A DNA stretch of 32,910 nt from VRUE01 sp963814915 (GCA_963814915.1 CAWFEI010000012.1:1-32910); one strand, 5' to 3'; positions 15,101-22,818 are shown, counted from the first letter of the stretch. Notes: a model not told the origin generated them from the letters alone. Numbers and translations are program-made.

Positions 15101-17553
15101 CAGCTTTCGACCTTCTGAAGCTCCACGCTTACCGGCCCACCATTCAGAAGCTGGTTGGCGTTGCCCTTGGCCGTCCCCTCGACCAGGAAGCAAACCCCCT
15201 GCTCGATCCGCTCGCGGATCACGACTCGAGCCCGCACGCTGCTTCCGTTCTGAGCTACCTCAACCTCATCGCCACCCCGTAACTCGAGTCGCTCTGCGTC
15301 CGCAGGCGACAGCTCGACTCGCTGCTGCGGCTGAAGGAACTTCAGCGGCGGGTTGAGCTCGGTGATCGGGCCTGCCCAGAGATCCCTGTAGGTCCCGAGG
15401 ACGAGCGATCCGGGGTCGCTCGGCTCGCGTTCGCGAGGAGTTCCGATCGACCCCGGATCGCTCGTCCCTTCAGCTTGCGGCAGCTTCGAGGCCGCGGGTA
15501 GGTCCTGCCAGCGCACACCCCTACCTGCGATCTCAGCATCAATCAGATCGTTGTAGAAGGGAACGGCCTCGGTCAGAGCTTCGAAGGCCGAGGGTTGGGA
15601 GTTGATGCCGGTGTCGTGGCCAAGGGCCAAGGAAAGCTCGGCGAGGACGCCCCAGTTGGGGCGGATGTCGCCAGGGCGGCCGGCGCTGGGGCGGACGCGC
15701 TGGAGGCGGCCGTCCGGGTGCGTCACCGTGCCGTCTTTCTCGGCGTGCGTCTCGAGCGGGAAGACGACATCGGCCTTGGCCGTGGTGTCGTTCTCGAAGG
15801 TGGAGAAGCAGACGATCTGCTTGGCGGCGCTCAGGGCGCGCTCCCAGGCGGGGGTGTCGGGGAAGTCGCGCAAGGGATCGACGCCAAACAGAACAAGGGT
15901 CTCCAGCTCGCCGGACTCCAGCGCCGCCCTCATCTCCTCCGTCGTCTTACCGCCGAGCGCTGCGTTTGCCCCGAATAGCGTGGTCGATGCAGCGCTCGTC
16001 AGTCCCGGGCCGGCGTCGGGGAGGCAGCCGGCCTCGCGCAGGCCGCGGGCGTTGCTCAGCTCGGGGACTTCGAGCAGGCCGCTGCCGTCCTTGCCAGCGA
16101 GGTCGAGGGCGGCGGCGACGTCGAGCAGCGCCTCGGTTGCAGCCTCGCCCTCGCGGCAGATGCGCTCGCCCCAGATCACGACGACCCGCTCAGCGCTCTT
16201 GAGGACGTCCGCCGCGGCCGCGGGGGGGCTGCCCTCGCCGCCGGTGCGCAGCGCGGTGGCGAGCTCGGCGAGGAAGTGGGTCGCGTTGCCGGGTGCGTAA
16301 CGGATCGCCGCCTCGGCACCACCGTCGAGCGTCGTCGGGCGGTCGGTGGCGAGCACCAGTTTGGCGCCGTTGCGTCGCATCGCCTTGCGGATCCGCAGGT
16401 CGAGGATCGGCGAGCTGTGCAGCGGGTCGGAGCCGACGAGCAGGATCGCGTCGGCGTCGTCGATGTCGCGCACCCTGGCCGACAGGTCCGGCTGGGCGAG
16501 CTGGAGCAGGGTGTCCCGCGCCGGTCCGCGCGAGACGCGCGACTCGACGTGGGGGGAGCCGAGCGCCTCGCGGAGGATGCGCTGCACCAGGTAGCCCTCC
16601 TCGTTGGAGGCATCGCCGACGATCGCAGCCGCCTCGGTGCCCCCGGCCGCCAGCGCCGCGCCTGCCTTGGCGATCGCTTCGTCCCAATCGACCGCGCCGC
16701 CGCGCAGCCGTGGGCCGCTGACCCGCTCCTCGGCGGCGAACATCTCGAAGCCGTAGCGGCCGCGGTCGCAGAGCCAGCCGTCGTCGACGTCGGGGTTGTC
16801 GCGGGCGACCACCCGCTTCACCTGCTCGTCGCGGACCGTGAAGCTGACGTTGCACTGGCTCGGGCACAGCGTGCAGACCGAGCCGGCCTGCTCGTTGTCC
16901 CAGGGCCGGGCGCGGAAGCGGTACGTGTAGCTGGTCAACGCCCCGACCGGGCAGAGGTCGGTGATGTTGCCGTGAAAGGGGTCGACGTAGGGGCGGTCGT
17001 CGAAGGTGCCGACGAAGGTGCGGTCGCCGCGCTCGAGCAGCTGCAGCTGCGAGTCCTCGCTGACCTCTTGGCTGAAGCGCACGCAGCGGTAGCAGAGGAT
17101 GCAGCGCTCGCGGTCGATCGCGACCAGGGGCGAGAGCTCGACCGGCTTCTCGAAGTGGCGCTTTTCGTCGGTCATGCGGCTCTTGCCGGGGCCCCAGCCC
17201 ATCGAGATGTCCTGCAGCGGGCACTCGCCGCCTTTGTCGCAGACGGGGCAGTCGAGCGGGTGGTTGACGAGCAGGAACTCGACCACGGCGCTCTGCGCGT
17301 GCTTGACCTGCTCGGTGCGGGTGTGGACGACCATGCCGTCGCGCACCGGCGTGGAGCAGGAGGTCTGCAGTTTCGGGATCCCCTCGATCTCGACCAGGCA
17401 CATACGGCAGGCGCCGACCGGTTCGCCCAGTTTCGGCTCGTAACAGAAGACGGGGATCTCGACGTCGCCGCGCTTGGCGGCGTCGTGCAGCATCTCACCC
17501 TCGGTCGCGACGACCTCGCGGCCGTCGATCACGATCGTCACCTCGCGGCTCAT
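15100..17553 (-). CDS. nuoG: NADH-quinone oxidoreductase subunit G
   Basis: 817 residues, the large iron-sulfur subunit. Cluster ligands are complete: [2Fe-2S] C37, C49, C52, C66; N5 with H98, C102, C105, C111; N4 with C151, C154, C157, C201. A fourth set, C227, C230, C234 and C262 with the C-x2-C-x3-C-x27-C spacing, fits the extra N7 cluster found in some bacteria. The rest is a molybdopterin-oxidoreductase-like domain. Near the C-terminus an inserted segment, with the protein repeat SDPGS twice, is encoded by the inverted repeat at 15399-15467. The last 170 or so codons are lower in GC. The ATG overlaps the nuoF stop (ATGA). Confidence 0.96.
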   Translation of the reverse strand: MSREVTIVIDGREVVATEGEMLHDAAKRGDVEIPVFCYEPKLGEPVGACRMCLVEIEGIPKLQTSCSTPVRDGMVVHTRTEQVKHAQSAVVEFLLVNHPLDCPVCDKGGECPLQDISMGWGPGKSRMTDEKRHFEKPVELSPLVAIDRERCILCYRCVRFSQEVSEDSQLQLLERGDRTFVGTFDDRPYVDPFHGNITDLCPVGALTSYTYRFRARPWDNEQAGSVCTLCPSQCNVSFTVRDEQVKRVVARDNPDVDDGWLCDRGRYGFEMFAAEERVSGPRLRGGAVDWDEAIAKAGAALAAGGTEAAAIVGDASNEEGYLVQRILREALGSPHVESRVSRGPARDTLLQLAQPDLSARVRDIDDADAILLVGSDPLHSSPILDLRIRKAMRRNGAKLVLATDRPTTLDGGAEAAIRYAPGNATHFLAELATALRTGGEGSPPAAAADVLKSAERVVVIWGERICREGEAATEALLDVAAALDLAGKDGSGLLEVPELSNARGLREAGCLPDAGPGLTSAASTTLFGANAALGGKTTEEMRAALESGELETLVLFGVDPLRDFPDTPAWERALSAAKQIVCFSTFENDTTAKADVVFPLETHAEKDGTVTHPDGRLQRVRPSAGRPGDIRPNWGVLAELSLALGHDTGINSQPSAFEALTEAVPFYNDLIDAEIAGRGVRWQDLPAASKLPQAEGTSDPGSIGTPREREPSDPGSLVLGTYRDLWAGPITELNPPLKFLQPQQRVELSPADAERLELRGGDEVEVAQNGSSVRARVVIRERIEQGVCFLVEGTAKGNANQLLNGGPVSVELQKVES
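15399..15467. repeat. 20-bp inverted repeat inside nuoG
   Basis: Bases 15399-15418 (GGACGAGCGATCCGGGGTCG) and 15448-15467 are perfect reverse complements, with a 29-base loop. Within the loop CTCGCG-TT-CGCGAG forms a second stem (15424-15437). It is translated in nuoG as two copies of SDPGS around a charged spacer, just before the conserved LVLGTYRDLW segment. Confidence 0.88.
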
Positions 17554-18875
17554 GTGGCGGCTCCCAGGGTTTCGGCGGGCCCCCGCACGGCGGCGATCCG
17601 GCTCTCGTCGGCGAGGTTCGCCCCGGCTTCGTCCATCACCCGTTCGAACTCGGGACGAAACTTTTTCACCATCGCGCTCACCGGCATCGCCATCGAGTCG
17701 CCGAGCACGCAGAGGCAGTGGCCCATGATGTTGTCCTGAACCGAGCTGATGATGTCGAGGTCCATCGGCGTCGCCTCGCCGCGCACGACCCTTTCGAGCA
17801 TCTTCACCGTCCAGTTGGTGCCCTCTCTGCACGGGGTGCACTTGCCGCAGGACTCGTGGTGGTAGAAGCGCGCCGTGCGCAGCGCCATGTGTGGGATCGA
17901 GACGCTGTCGTCGGCGACGATGATCGAGCCCGAGCCGAGCATCGAGCCGGCTTCGGCCATCGCCTCGAAGGAGTAGGGCAGGTCGAGCCCTTCCTCGACG
18001 GTGAGCACCGGGGCGGACGATCCGCCCGGGTAGAAGGCCTTGATCTCACGCCCCGGCAGCGGGCCGCCGGCGAGGTCGCAGATCAGCTCGCGGGTCGGGG
18101 TGCCGAGCTCGACCTCGTAGTTGCCCGGGCGTCGCACGCCGCCGGAGATCGAGACGACCTTGGTCCCTGGCGACTGTTCGGTGCCGTAGCCGCGGAACCA
18201 CTCGGCTCCGTTGGCGACGATGCGCGGCACGTTCGAGAGGGTCTCGACGTTGTTGATCAGCGTCGGCCCGCCGTAGAGGCCCTGCACGGCGGGGAAGGGC
18301 GGCTTCAGCCGTGGATTGCCGCGCTTGCCCTCGAGCGCGTCGAGCAGCGCCGTCTCCTCGCCGCAGATGTAGGCGCCGGCTCCGCGATGGACGATCAACT
18401 CGAGGTCGCGCCGCGATCCGAGGATGTCCTCGCCGAGGTAGCCGGCTTCGTAGGCTTCGGCGACGGCGGCGTCGAGGATGTCGGCCTGGGCGTCGTACTC
18501 GCCGCGGATGAAGATGAAGGCGTGCCCGGCGTCGGCGGCGATCGCCGCGATCGCGATCCCCTCGATCAGCTGATGCGGGTTGCGCTGCATCAGCTCGCGG
18601 TCCTTGAAGGCGCCCGGCTCGGACTCGTCGGCGTTGCAGCAGATGTACTTGGCCATTTCGCCACGCGGCAGGAAGGAGGCCTTTTTGCCCATCGAGAACC
18701 CGGCCCCGCCGCGGCCGCGCAGGCCGGAGTCTTCGAGCTCCTTGAGGATCTCCTCGGCCTCGAGCTCGCGGTAGGCCTTCTCCAGGGTCGCGTAGCCGCC
18801 GTAGCCCTTGTAGCCGGCGAGGGTGCGCAGCGCCGGGTCCTCGGCGTGCTCGAGCAGGACGCGTGTCTCAGGCAT
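17550..18875 (-). CDS. nuoF: NADH-quinone oxidoreductase subunit F
   Basis: 441 residues, the NADH-binding subunit with FMN and the N3 [4Fe-4S] cluster. The glycine-rich FMN/NADH loop is GLRGRGGAGFSMGKK (residues 51-65), followed by NADESEPGAFKDR. Cluster ligands are C343, C346 and C349 (SCGKCTPCREG) and C389 (CLCVLGDS). Length and order are normal. The ATG overlaps the nuoE stop over eight bases (ATGCCTGA); the 3' end overlaps nuoG. Confidence 0.97.
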   Translation of the reverse strand: MPETRVLLEHAEDPALRTLAGYKGYGGYATLEKAYRELEAEEILKELEDSGLRGRGGAGFSMGKKASFLPRGEMAKYICCNADESEPGAFKDRELMQRNPHQLIEGIAIAAIAADAGHAFIFIRGEYDAQADILDAAVAEAYEAGYLGEDILGSRRDLELIVHRGAGAYICGEETALLDALEGKRGNPRLKPPFPAVQGLYGGPTLINNVETLSNVPRIVANGAEWFRGYGTEQSPGTKVVSISGGVRRPGNYEVELGTPTRELICDLAGGPLPGREIKAFYPGGSSAPVLTVEEGLDLPYSFEAMAEAGSMLGSGSIIVADDSVSIPHMALRTARFYHHESCGKCTPCREGTNWTVKMLERVVRGEATPMDLDIISSVQDNIMGHCLCVLGDSMAMPVSAMVKKFRPEFERVMDEAGANLADESRIAAVRGPAETLGAAT

Positions 18876-19467
18876 CTCGGTCCCCCGCCAACGGGCGCTT
18901 CGCGAGGCTCTTCTCCGGCAGCACGTCCTCGTCGGCCAGCAGCTGGTCGATCACGGTGCTCGCCTCGCCGGGCTCGAGCGGCCCGAAGTAGCGCTCGTCG
19001 ATCGAGGCCATCGGGGCGATGTCGCAGGCGCCGAGGCACTCGAACCCGGTTACGAAGAGCTCCTCCTCGCGGCCCTCCGCGGCGGCGCGGAAGGCGTCGA
19101 GCAACTCGTCGCCGCCGCGCATCCAGCAGGTGATGTTGGTGCAGACGGCGACTTTGTGGGTGCCGACAGGATCGGTGTGCAGCAGGTCGTAGAAGCTCGC
19201 GACCGACTCCAGGTATGCGGGCGTCACACGCATCACCGCGGCGGCCTGGCGTATTCCCTCCGGCGTGCACCAGCCGTAGAGCCGCTGCACCGCCCAGAGG
19301 GCCGGGATCGAGACCGAGTGCCGGTCGGGGTAGCGCCCCATCAGCGTCTCGATCCGCTCGCGCAGCTCGTCAGGGCATTCGACCTCATGAAGCTCGGGAA
19401 TCCCCTCCGAAGCTCTATCGGGCACTCGACCCTCGCTCACCGCGCGGTCGACGGGGAACTCGCTCAC
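18868..19467 (-). CDS. nuoE: NADH-quinone oxidoreductase subunit E
   Basis: 199 residues, a thioredoxin-fold subunit with the N1a [2Fe-2S] cluster: C109 and C114 (CTNITC), C144 and C148 (ECLGAC). The helical bundle before it (IETLMGRYPD, LYGWCTPEGIRQ, VASFYDLLHTDPVG) is typical. The first 36 residues form an extension not usual in the family. That stretch contains an out-of-frame 21-base direct repeat (19364-19384 and 19411-19431). The GTG overlaps the nuoD stop (GTGA). Confidence 0.95.
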   Translation of the reverse strand: MSEFPVDRAVSEGRVPDRASEGIPELHEVECPDELRERIETLMGRYPDRHSVSIPALWAVQRLYGWCTPEGIRQAAAVMRVTPAYLESVASFYDLLHTDPVGTHKVAVCTNITCWMRGGDELLDAFRAAAEGREEELFVTGFECLGACDIAPMASIDERYFGPLEPGEASTVIDQLLADEDVLPEKSLAKRPLAGDRDA

Positions 19468-20741
19468 CGGTCCACACCCCCCAGGATCGGGTCGAGCATG
19501 CCGAGGCTGCAGATCATGTCGGCGATGTAGCTGTCGGTCGACATGTCCTTGAAGGCCTGCAGGTTTACGAAGGAGGGGTCGCGGAAGTGGACCCGGGCGG
19601 GCTTCGACGAGCCGTCGGCGAGGATGAAGCAGCCGAGCTCGCCGCGCGGCGACTCGATCGAGTAGTAGAGCTCACCGGCCTCGACCCGGTAGCCCTCGGT
19701 GACGAGCTTGAAGTGGTGGATCAGCGACTCCATCGAGGTCGAGAGCTCCGAGCGCGGCGGCAGCACGTACTTGCGGTCGTCGGCGATGAACGGGCCCTCG
19801 GGCAGGCCGTCGAGCGCCTGCTCCATGATCCGCACCGACTCGACCATCTCCGCCACCCGCACCCGGTAGCGGTCGTAGTTGTCGCCGACCGTGCCGACCG
19901 GGATCTTGAAGTCCATCTCGGGGTAGGCGAGGTAGTCGAAGGCCTTGCGCAGATCCCAGGGCTCGCCGGCGGCGCGCAGCAGCGGCCCGGTCACGCCCAG
20001 CTCCAGCAGGCGCTCGCGCGGGACGATCCCGGTCCCCTTGGTGCGCGAGAGGAAGACCTCGTTGCGGTCCAGCAGCGCCTGGTACTGCTCGACTCGGACC
20101 GGCATGTCGGCGAGAAAGCTGCGCAGCTTCGCCTCGAAGCCGCGCGGGATGTCCTCGATCACGCCGCCGACCTGGAAGTAGCGGGTATGCATCCGCTGCC
20201 CGGTGGCCATTTCGAACAGGTCGAGGATGCGGTCGCGCTCGCGGAAGCAGTACCAGAGCATCGAGATCGCGCCGAGGTCCAGAGCGGTCGTTCCCAGCCA
20301 GACGAGGTGGGAGTGGATGCGGTTGAGCTCGAGGAAGATCGTTCGCAGGTACTTGGCCCGCGGGGGGATCTCGAGGTCGACGAGGCGCTCAACCGCGCCG
20401 CAGAAGGCCTCCATCTGGAAGAAGTAGGAGACGTAGTCCATCCGCTCGACGAAGGGGATGACCTTCCAGTAGCTCTTGTCCTCGCAGGACTTTTCGATCC
20501 CCGTGTGGACGTAGCCGATCACCGGCCGCAGGTCGCGCACGGTCTCGCCTTCGAGGTCGACCACCAGGCGCAGCACCCCGTGCGTCGCAGGGTGGTGCGG
20601 CCCGATGTTGATCGTCATCAACTCCGAACGCGCCTGCGAGGAATCAGATATGGACGCAGTCGCGTTCGGAGTTGAATCATTTCCGCCCATGTCCTCCGCT
20701 TCGCGTCCGGGCATGGGCGGGCCGTAGGGATGTTCAGCCAT
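19464..20741 (-). CDS. nuoD: NADH-quinone oxidoreductase subunit D
   Basis: 425 residues, the 49-kDa-type subunit lining the quinone site. The conserved core begins at Met42 with MTINIGPHHPATHGVLRL, whose His residues form part of the quinone pocket; GYVHTGIEKSCEDKSY and the C-terminal DPSFVNLQAF and LDPILGGVDR also match. Residues 1-41 are a Ser/Asp/Ala-rich extension. Most of it is encoded by two hairpin elements (20618-20675 and 20683-20720), so it looks acquired rather than ancestral. The ATG at 20741 overlaps the nuoC stop over eight bases (ATGGCTGA), which supports this start over Met42. Confidence 0.95.
   Translation of the reverse strand: MAEHPYGPPMPGREAEDMGGNDSTPNATASISDSSQARSELMTINIGPHHPATHGVLRLVVDLEGETVRDLRPVIGYVHTGIEKSCEDKSYWKVIPFVERMDYVSYFFQMEAFCGAVERLVDLEIPPRAKYLRTIFLELNRIHSHLVWLGTTALDLGAISMLWYCFRERDRILDLFEMATGQRMHTRYFQVGGVIEDIPRGFEAKLRSFLADMPVRVEQYQALLDRNEVFLSRTKGTGIVPRERLLELGVTGPLLRAAGEPWDLRKAFDYLAYPEMDFKIPVGTVGDNYDRYRVRVAEMVESVRIMEQALDGLPEGPFIADDRKYVLPPRSELSTSMESLIHHFKLVTEGYRVEAGELYYSIESPRGELGCFILADGSSKPARVHFRDPSFVNLQAFKDMSTDSYIADMICSLGMLDPILGGVDR
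20618..20675. repeat. Conserved-loop hairpin, type A copy 1 (in nuoD)
   Basis: Arms of 21 bases (20618-20638 and 20655-20675) are complementary at 20 of 21 positions, the mismatch being 20633/20660. They flank the 16-base loop AGGAATCAGATATGGA (20639-20654). The loop matches the one at 26160-26175 at 14 of 16 positions although the arms are unrelated. It lies within the N-terminal coding region of nuoD. Confidence 0.85.
20683..20720. repeat. Conserved-loop hairpin, type B copy 2 (in nuoD)
   Basis: Perfect 9-bp arms CCGCCCATG (20683-20691) and CATGGGCGG (20712-20720) enclose the loop TCCTCCGCTTCGCGTCCGGG (20692-20711). The loop is identical to that of the 6706-6741 hairpin in opposite orientation. 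It encodes the nuoD residues PMPGREAEDMGG and lies 7 bases past the type A hairpin. Confidence 0.87.
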
Positions 20742-21252
20742 AGTTGCGCTCGTTGTAGGTGAACGTCACCGGCTCGCCGCCGACCGGAAAGTCGCGGCGC
20801 TGCGGCCAGCCGACGTAGTCGTCGGGCAGCAGGATGCGGGTCAGGCCCGGGTGGCCCTGAAAGACGATGCCGAAGAAGTCGAACACTTCGCGCTCCTGGA
20901 AGTCGGCGGTCGGGAACAGCTCCACACAGGAGGCGATCTCCGGCAGCGCGTCCTCGCCCGGGTCGGCGAGCATCGCTTTGACCCTGATCCGCTCGACCCG
21001 GTCGCGGTTGAGCAGCTCGTAGTGGACGGCGAAGCGCGGCTCGGCGGGCAGGTAGTCGGCGGCGTGCAGGCTGGAGAGGAAGCGGTAGCCCTGGCCCGGG
21101 GTGTCGCGCAGCCAGGCGAGCACGGCGAGGATCTGCGTCGGCTCGGCGACCAGCGCCGGCTGGCCGCGGTCGAAGCTCGTGTCGAGCACCGCGCCGGGGT
21201 GGTCCTGCTCGATCTCGCCCCGGATCAACTCCAGCCCGGGGGCGTCAGGCAC
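20734..21252 (-). CDS. nuoC: NADH-quinone oxidoreductase subunit C
   Basis: 172 residues, the 30-kDa-type subunit of the peripheral arm, at the short end of the family. The core is well conserved: FLSSLHAADYLP in the first half, then QEREVFDFFGIVFQGHPGLT, RILLPDDYVGWP and RRDFPVGGEPV at the end. The GTG at 21252 overlaps the nuoB 3' end by eight bases. It is separate from nuoD, not fused as in E. coli. Confidence 0.95.
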   Translation of the reverse strand: MPDAPGLELIRGEIEQDHPGAVLDTSFDRGQPALVAEPTQILAVLAWLRDTPGQGYRFLSSLHAADYLPAEPRFAVHYELLNRDRVERIRVKAMLADPGEDALPEIASCVELFPTADFQEREVFDFFGIVFQGHPGLTRILLPDDYVGWPQRRDFPVGGEPVTFTYNERNYG

Positions 21253-21892
21253 GGATCAGCCCTCGCGCTTCCTCGTAGGCCACGGCTGCCTCGGGGCTCG
21301 GCTCGCTGCGCGGGCCGCCTCGCGCCCACTCCTCGGTGCCGGCGGCGTCGTAGCGCTGGCGCCAGCCCTGGTCCGGGTTGCCCATGATCTTGCGCTGCAG
21401 CTTGGTGAAGCCGTAGAGCACCGCCTCGGGGCGTGGCGGGCAGCCGGGGATGTGCATGTCGATCGGCATGAACTTGTCGGCGCCCTGGACCACGGCGTAG
21501 TTGGAGAACATGCCGCCGGAGGAGGAGCAGGCGCCCATCGAGATCGCCCACTTCGGCTCCAGCATCTGGTCGTAGAGGCGGCGGACGACGGGCGCCATCT
21601 TGATCGAGACCCGGCCCGAGAGGATGATCATGTCGGCTTGGCGCGGCGAGGCCCGCAGCGCCTCGGCGCCGAAGCGGGCGAGGTCGTAGCGGGCGGTGAC
21701 GATCGATATCGGCGCCTCGATCGCGCAGCAGGCGAGGCCGAAGGTGAGCGGGAAGCAGGAGTTCGCCCGCGCCCATCCGAGCATCTTCTCGAAGCTCGTC
21801 ATCACGACTTTTTCCTCGACGTAGCGCTCCAGCTCCTCGCCCTCGAGGTCGCCGCGCAGCATGTCGCGGGCGCGCAGCTGGCGGCTGCGCAT
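21245..21892 (-). CDS. nuoB: NADH-quinone oxidoreductase subunit B
   Basis: 215 residues. The subunit holds cluster N2, the last iron-sulfur cluster before quinone. Its ligands are C55 and C56 (GLACCAIE), C122 (MGACSSSGGMF) and C151 (PGCPPRPEA), all present. The ATG at 21892 is preferred; a TTG at 21913 would add seven residues and overlap nuoA. A GGAGG lies about 13 bases before the ATG, overlapping the end of nuoA. The C-terminal tail of about 40 residues is acidic and variable. Confidence 0.95.
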   Translation of the reverse strand: MRSRQLRARDMLRGDLEGEELERYVEEKVVMTSFEKMLGWARANSCFPLTFGLACCAIEAPISIVTARYDLARFGAEALRASPRQADMIILSGRVSIKMAPVVRRLYDQMLEPKWAISMGACSSSGGMFSNYAVVQGADKFMPIDMHIPGCPPRPEAVLYGFTKLQRKIMGNPDQGWRQRYDAAGTEEWARGGPRSEPSPEAAVAYEEARGLIRA

Positions 21893-21903
21893 CGTCTGTC
21901 GCT

Positions 21904-22281
21904 CTACCTCCAATCCAATGCCCCCTTACGCCACACGTAGACGAAGGCGACGAGCAGCAGGACGACGAACGTGACCAGCTCGCCGAGCACGAAGAGGCTG
22001 TCGGCGCCCCTGAGGATGACCCCGATCGGGTAGAGGAAGACCACCTCGATGTCGAAGAGGATGAATAGCATCGCGATCAGGTAGAAGCTGACCCCGAAGC
22101 GCAGGCCGCGAGTGGGCTCGACCGGGATGCCGGACTCGTAGGCCTCGCTCTGGCGGCGGCTCGCGGCGGTCGGCCTGGCGGGCTTCTTCGGCCCGATCAG
22201 GTGGTTGAGCATCACGAAGGCGCTGCCGACCCCGAGTCCGAGGAAGGCGAAGACGAGTATCGGCAGGTAGCTCTTCAGCAC
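21904..22281 (-). CDS. nuoA: NADH-quinone oxidoreductase subunit A
   Basis: 125 residues, three transmembrane helices (about 5-27, 70-90, 97-117). The family segment ESGIPVEPTRGLRFGVSFYL and the following LFILFDIEVVFLYP, with its conserved acids, identify it. The GTG at 22281 is chosen. An open frame reaches a GTG at 22314, but the putative -10 TATAAC (22292-22297) would then lie inside the gene, and residues before MLKSYLPIL do not look native. First gene of the operon. Confidence 0.93.
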   Translation of the reverse strand: MLKSYLPILVFAFLGLGVGSAFVMLNHLIGPKKPARPTAASRRQSEAYESGIPVEPTRGLRFGVSFYLIAMLFILFDIEVVFLYPIGVILRGADSLFVLGELVTFVVLLLVAFVYVWRKGALDWR

Positions 22282-22291
22282 GGCGAGACCC

Positions 22292-22297
22292 GTTATA
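22292..22297 (-). promoter_or_regulatory. Candidate nuo operon -10 box (TATAAC)
   Basis: TATAAC on the minus strand ends 10 bases before the nuoA GTG, so the nuo mRNA would have a leader of only a few bases or none. No convincing -35 at the right distance; that region is taken up by the dyad at 22307-22323. Confidence 0.5.
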
Positions 22298-22306
22298 CAA
22301 CCACAT

Positions 22307-22323
22307 TGTGACAAGTTGCCACA
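22307..22323. promoter_or_regulatory. Operator-like dyad upstream of nuoA
   Basis: TGTGACAA-G-TTGCCACA is an inverted repeat with 7 of 8 pairs matching around a central G. It covers the expected -35 region of the nuo promoter, between nuoA and the divergent gene. It loosely resembles Rex-type sites (TGTGA...TCACA), and Rex controls nuo in streptomycetes, but the match is imperfect and binding is inferred. Confidence 0.4.
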
Positions 22324-22380
22324 TAGTGATTTTCCGCATCAGCAAGCGGAATCCCGACCCTTTCGGGCGGATTTAGGGCG

Positions 22381-22815
22381 ATGGCGGAGGTCCACCTCGT
22401 CGTCGGCTGCGCCCTGATCGCGCTCAACCTCGCGGCCTTCGCCGCCGGGGGGGTCGCGTGGCTGCGACGCCGGTCCTCGATCCCCTTCTGGTACCTGCTG
22501 CGCGGCGCCCAGGCGGCGGTCTTCGTGCAGGCGCTGCTCGGCGGCCTGCTGGTAATGACCGGCCACGAGCCCGACGAAAGCCTGCACTACCTCTACGGGA
22601 TCCTGCCCCTGGTCGTCTCGTTCCTCGCCGAGGGCGCCCGTGCCGGCGCGGCCCAGCGCGAGCTCGGCGAGATCGACTTCGAAGCGCTCCCCGCCGAGGA
22701 CCAGCAGTCCCTCGCCCTGGCGATTGTCCGCCGCGAGATGGGGATCATGGCCGTCAGCTGCGGCGTCATCCTCTTCCTCGCCCTGCGCGCCGCCGGCACC
22801 AGCGGCGCCTTCTGA
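22381..22815 (+). CDS. Small multi-pass membrane protein, unknown
   Basis: 144 residues, about four hydrophobic helices: residues 5-27 (HLVVGCALIALNLAAFAAGG), 40-60 (GAQAAVFVQALLGGLLVMTG), 68-87 and 120-138. A soluble acidic loop lies between helices 3 and 4 (QRELGEIDFEALPAEDQQ). I do not recognise the family. It is divergent from nuoA across about 100 bases that hold two small stems (TTCCGC/GCGGAA at 22332-22351 and CCCGA/TCGGG at 22353-22367). It might therefore share nuo control. No clear Shine-Dalgarno or leaderless -10 is seen. Confidence 0.65.
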   Translation: MAEVHLVVGCALIALNLAAFAAGGVAWLRRRSSIPFWYLLRGAQAAVFVQALLGGLLVMTGHEPDESLHYLYGILPLVVSFLAEGARAGAAQRELGEIDFEALPAEDQQSLALAIVRREMGIMAVSCGVILFLALRAAGTSGAF

Positions 22816-22818
22816 GCG

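Noticed and set aside
22332..22367. Two small stems upstream of the 22381 gene as a riboswitch or terminator
   Set aside because: Stems of 5-6 bp without a T-tract or a known aptamer pattern; too weak to call.
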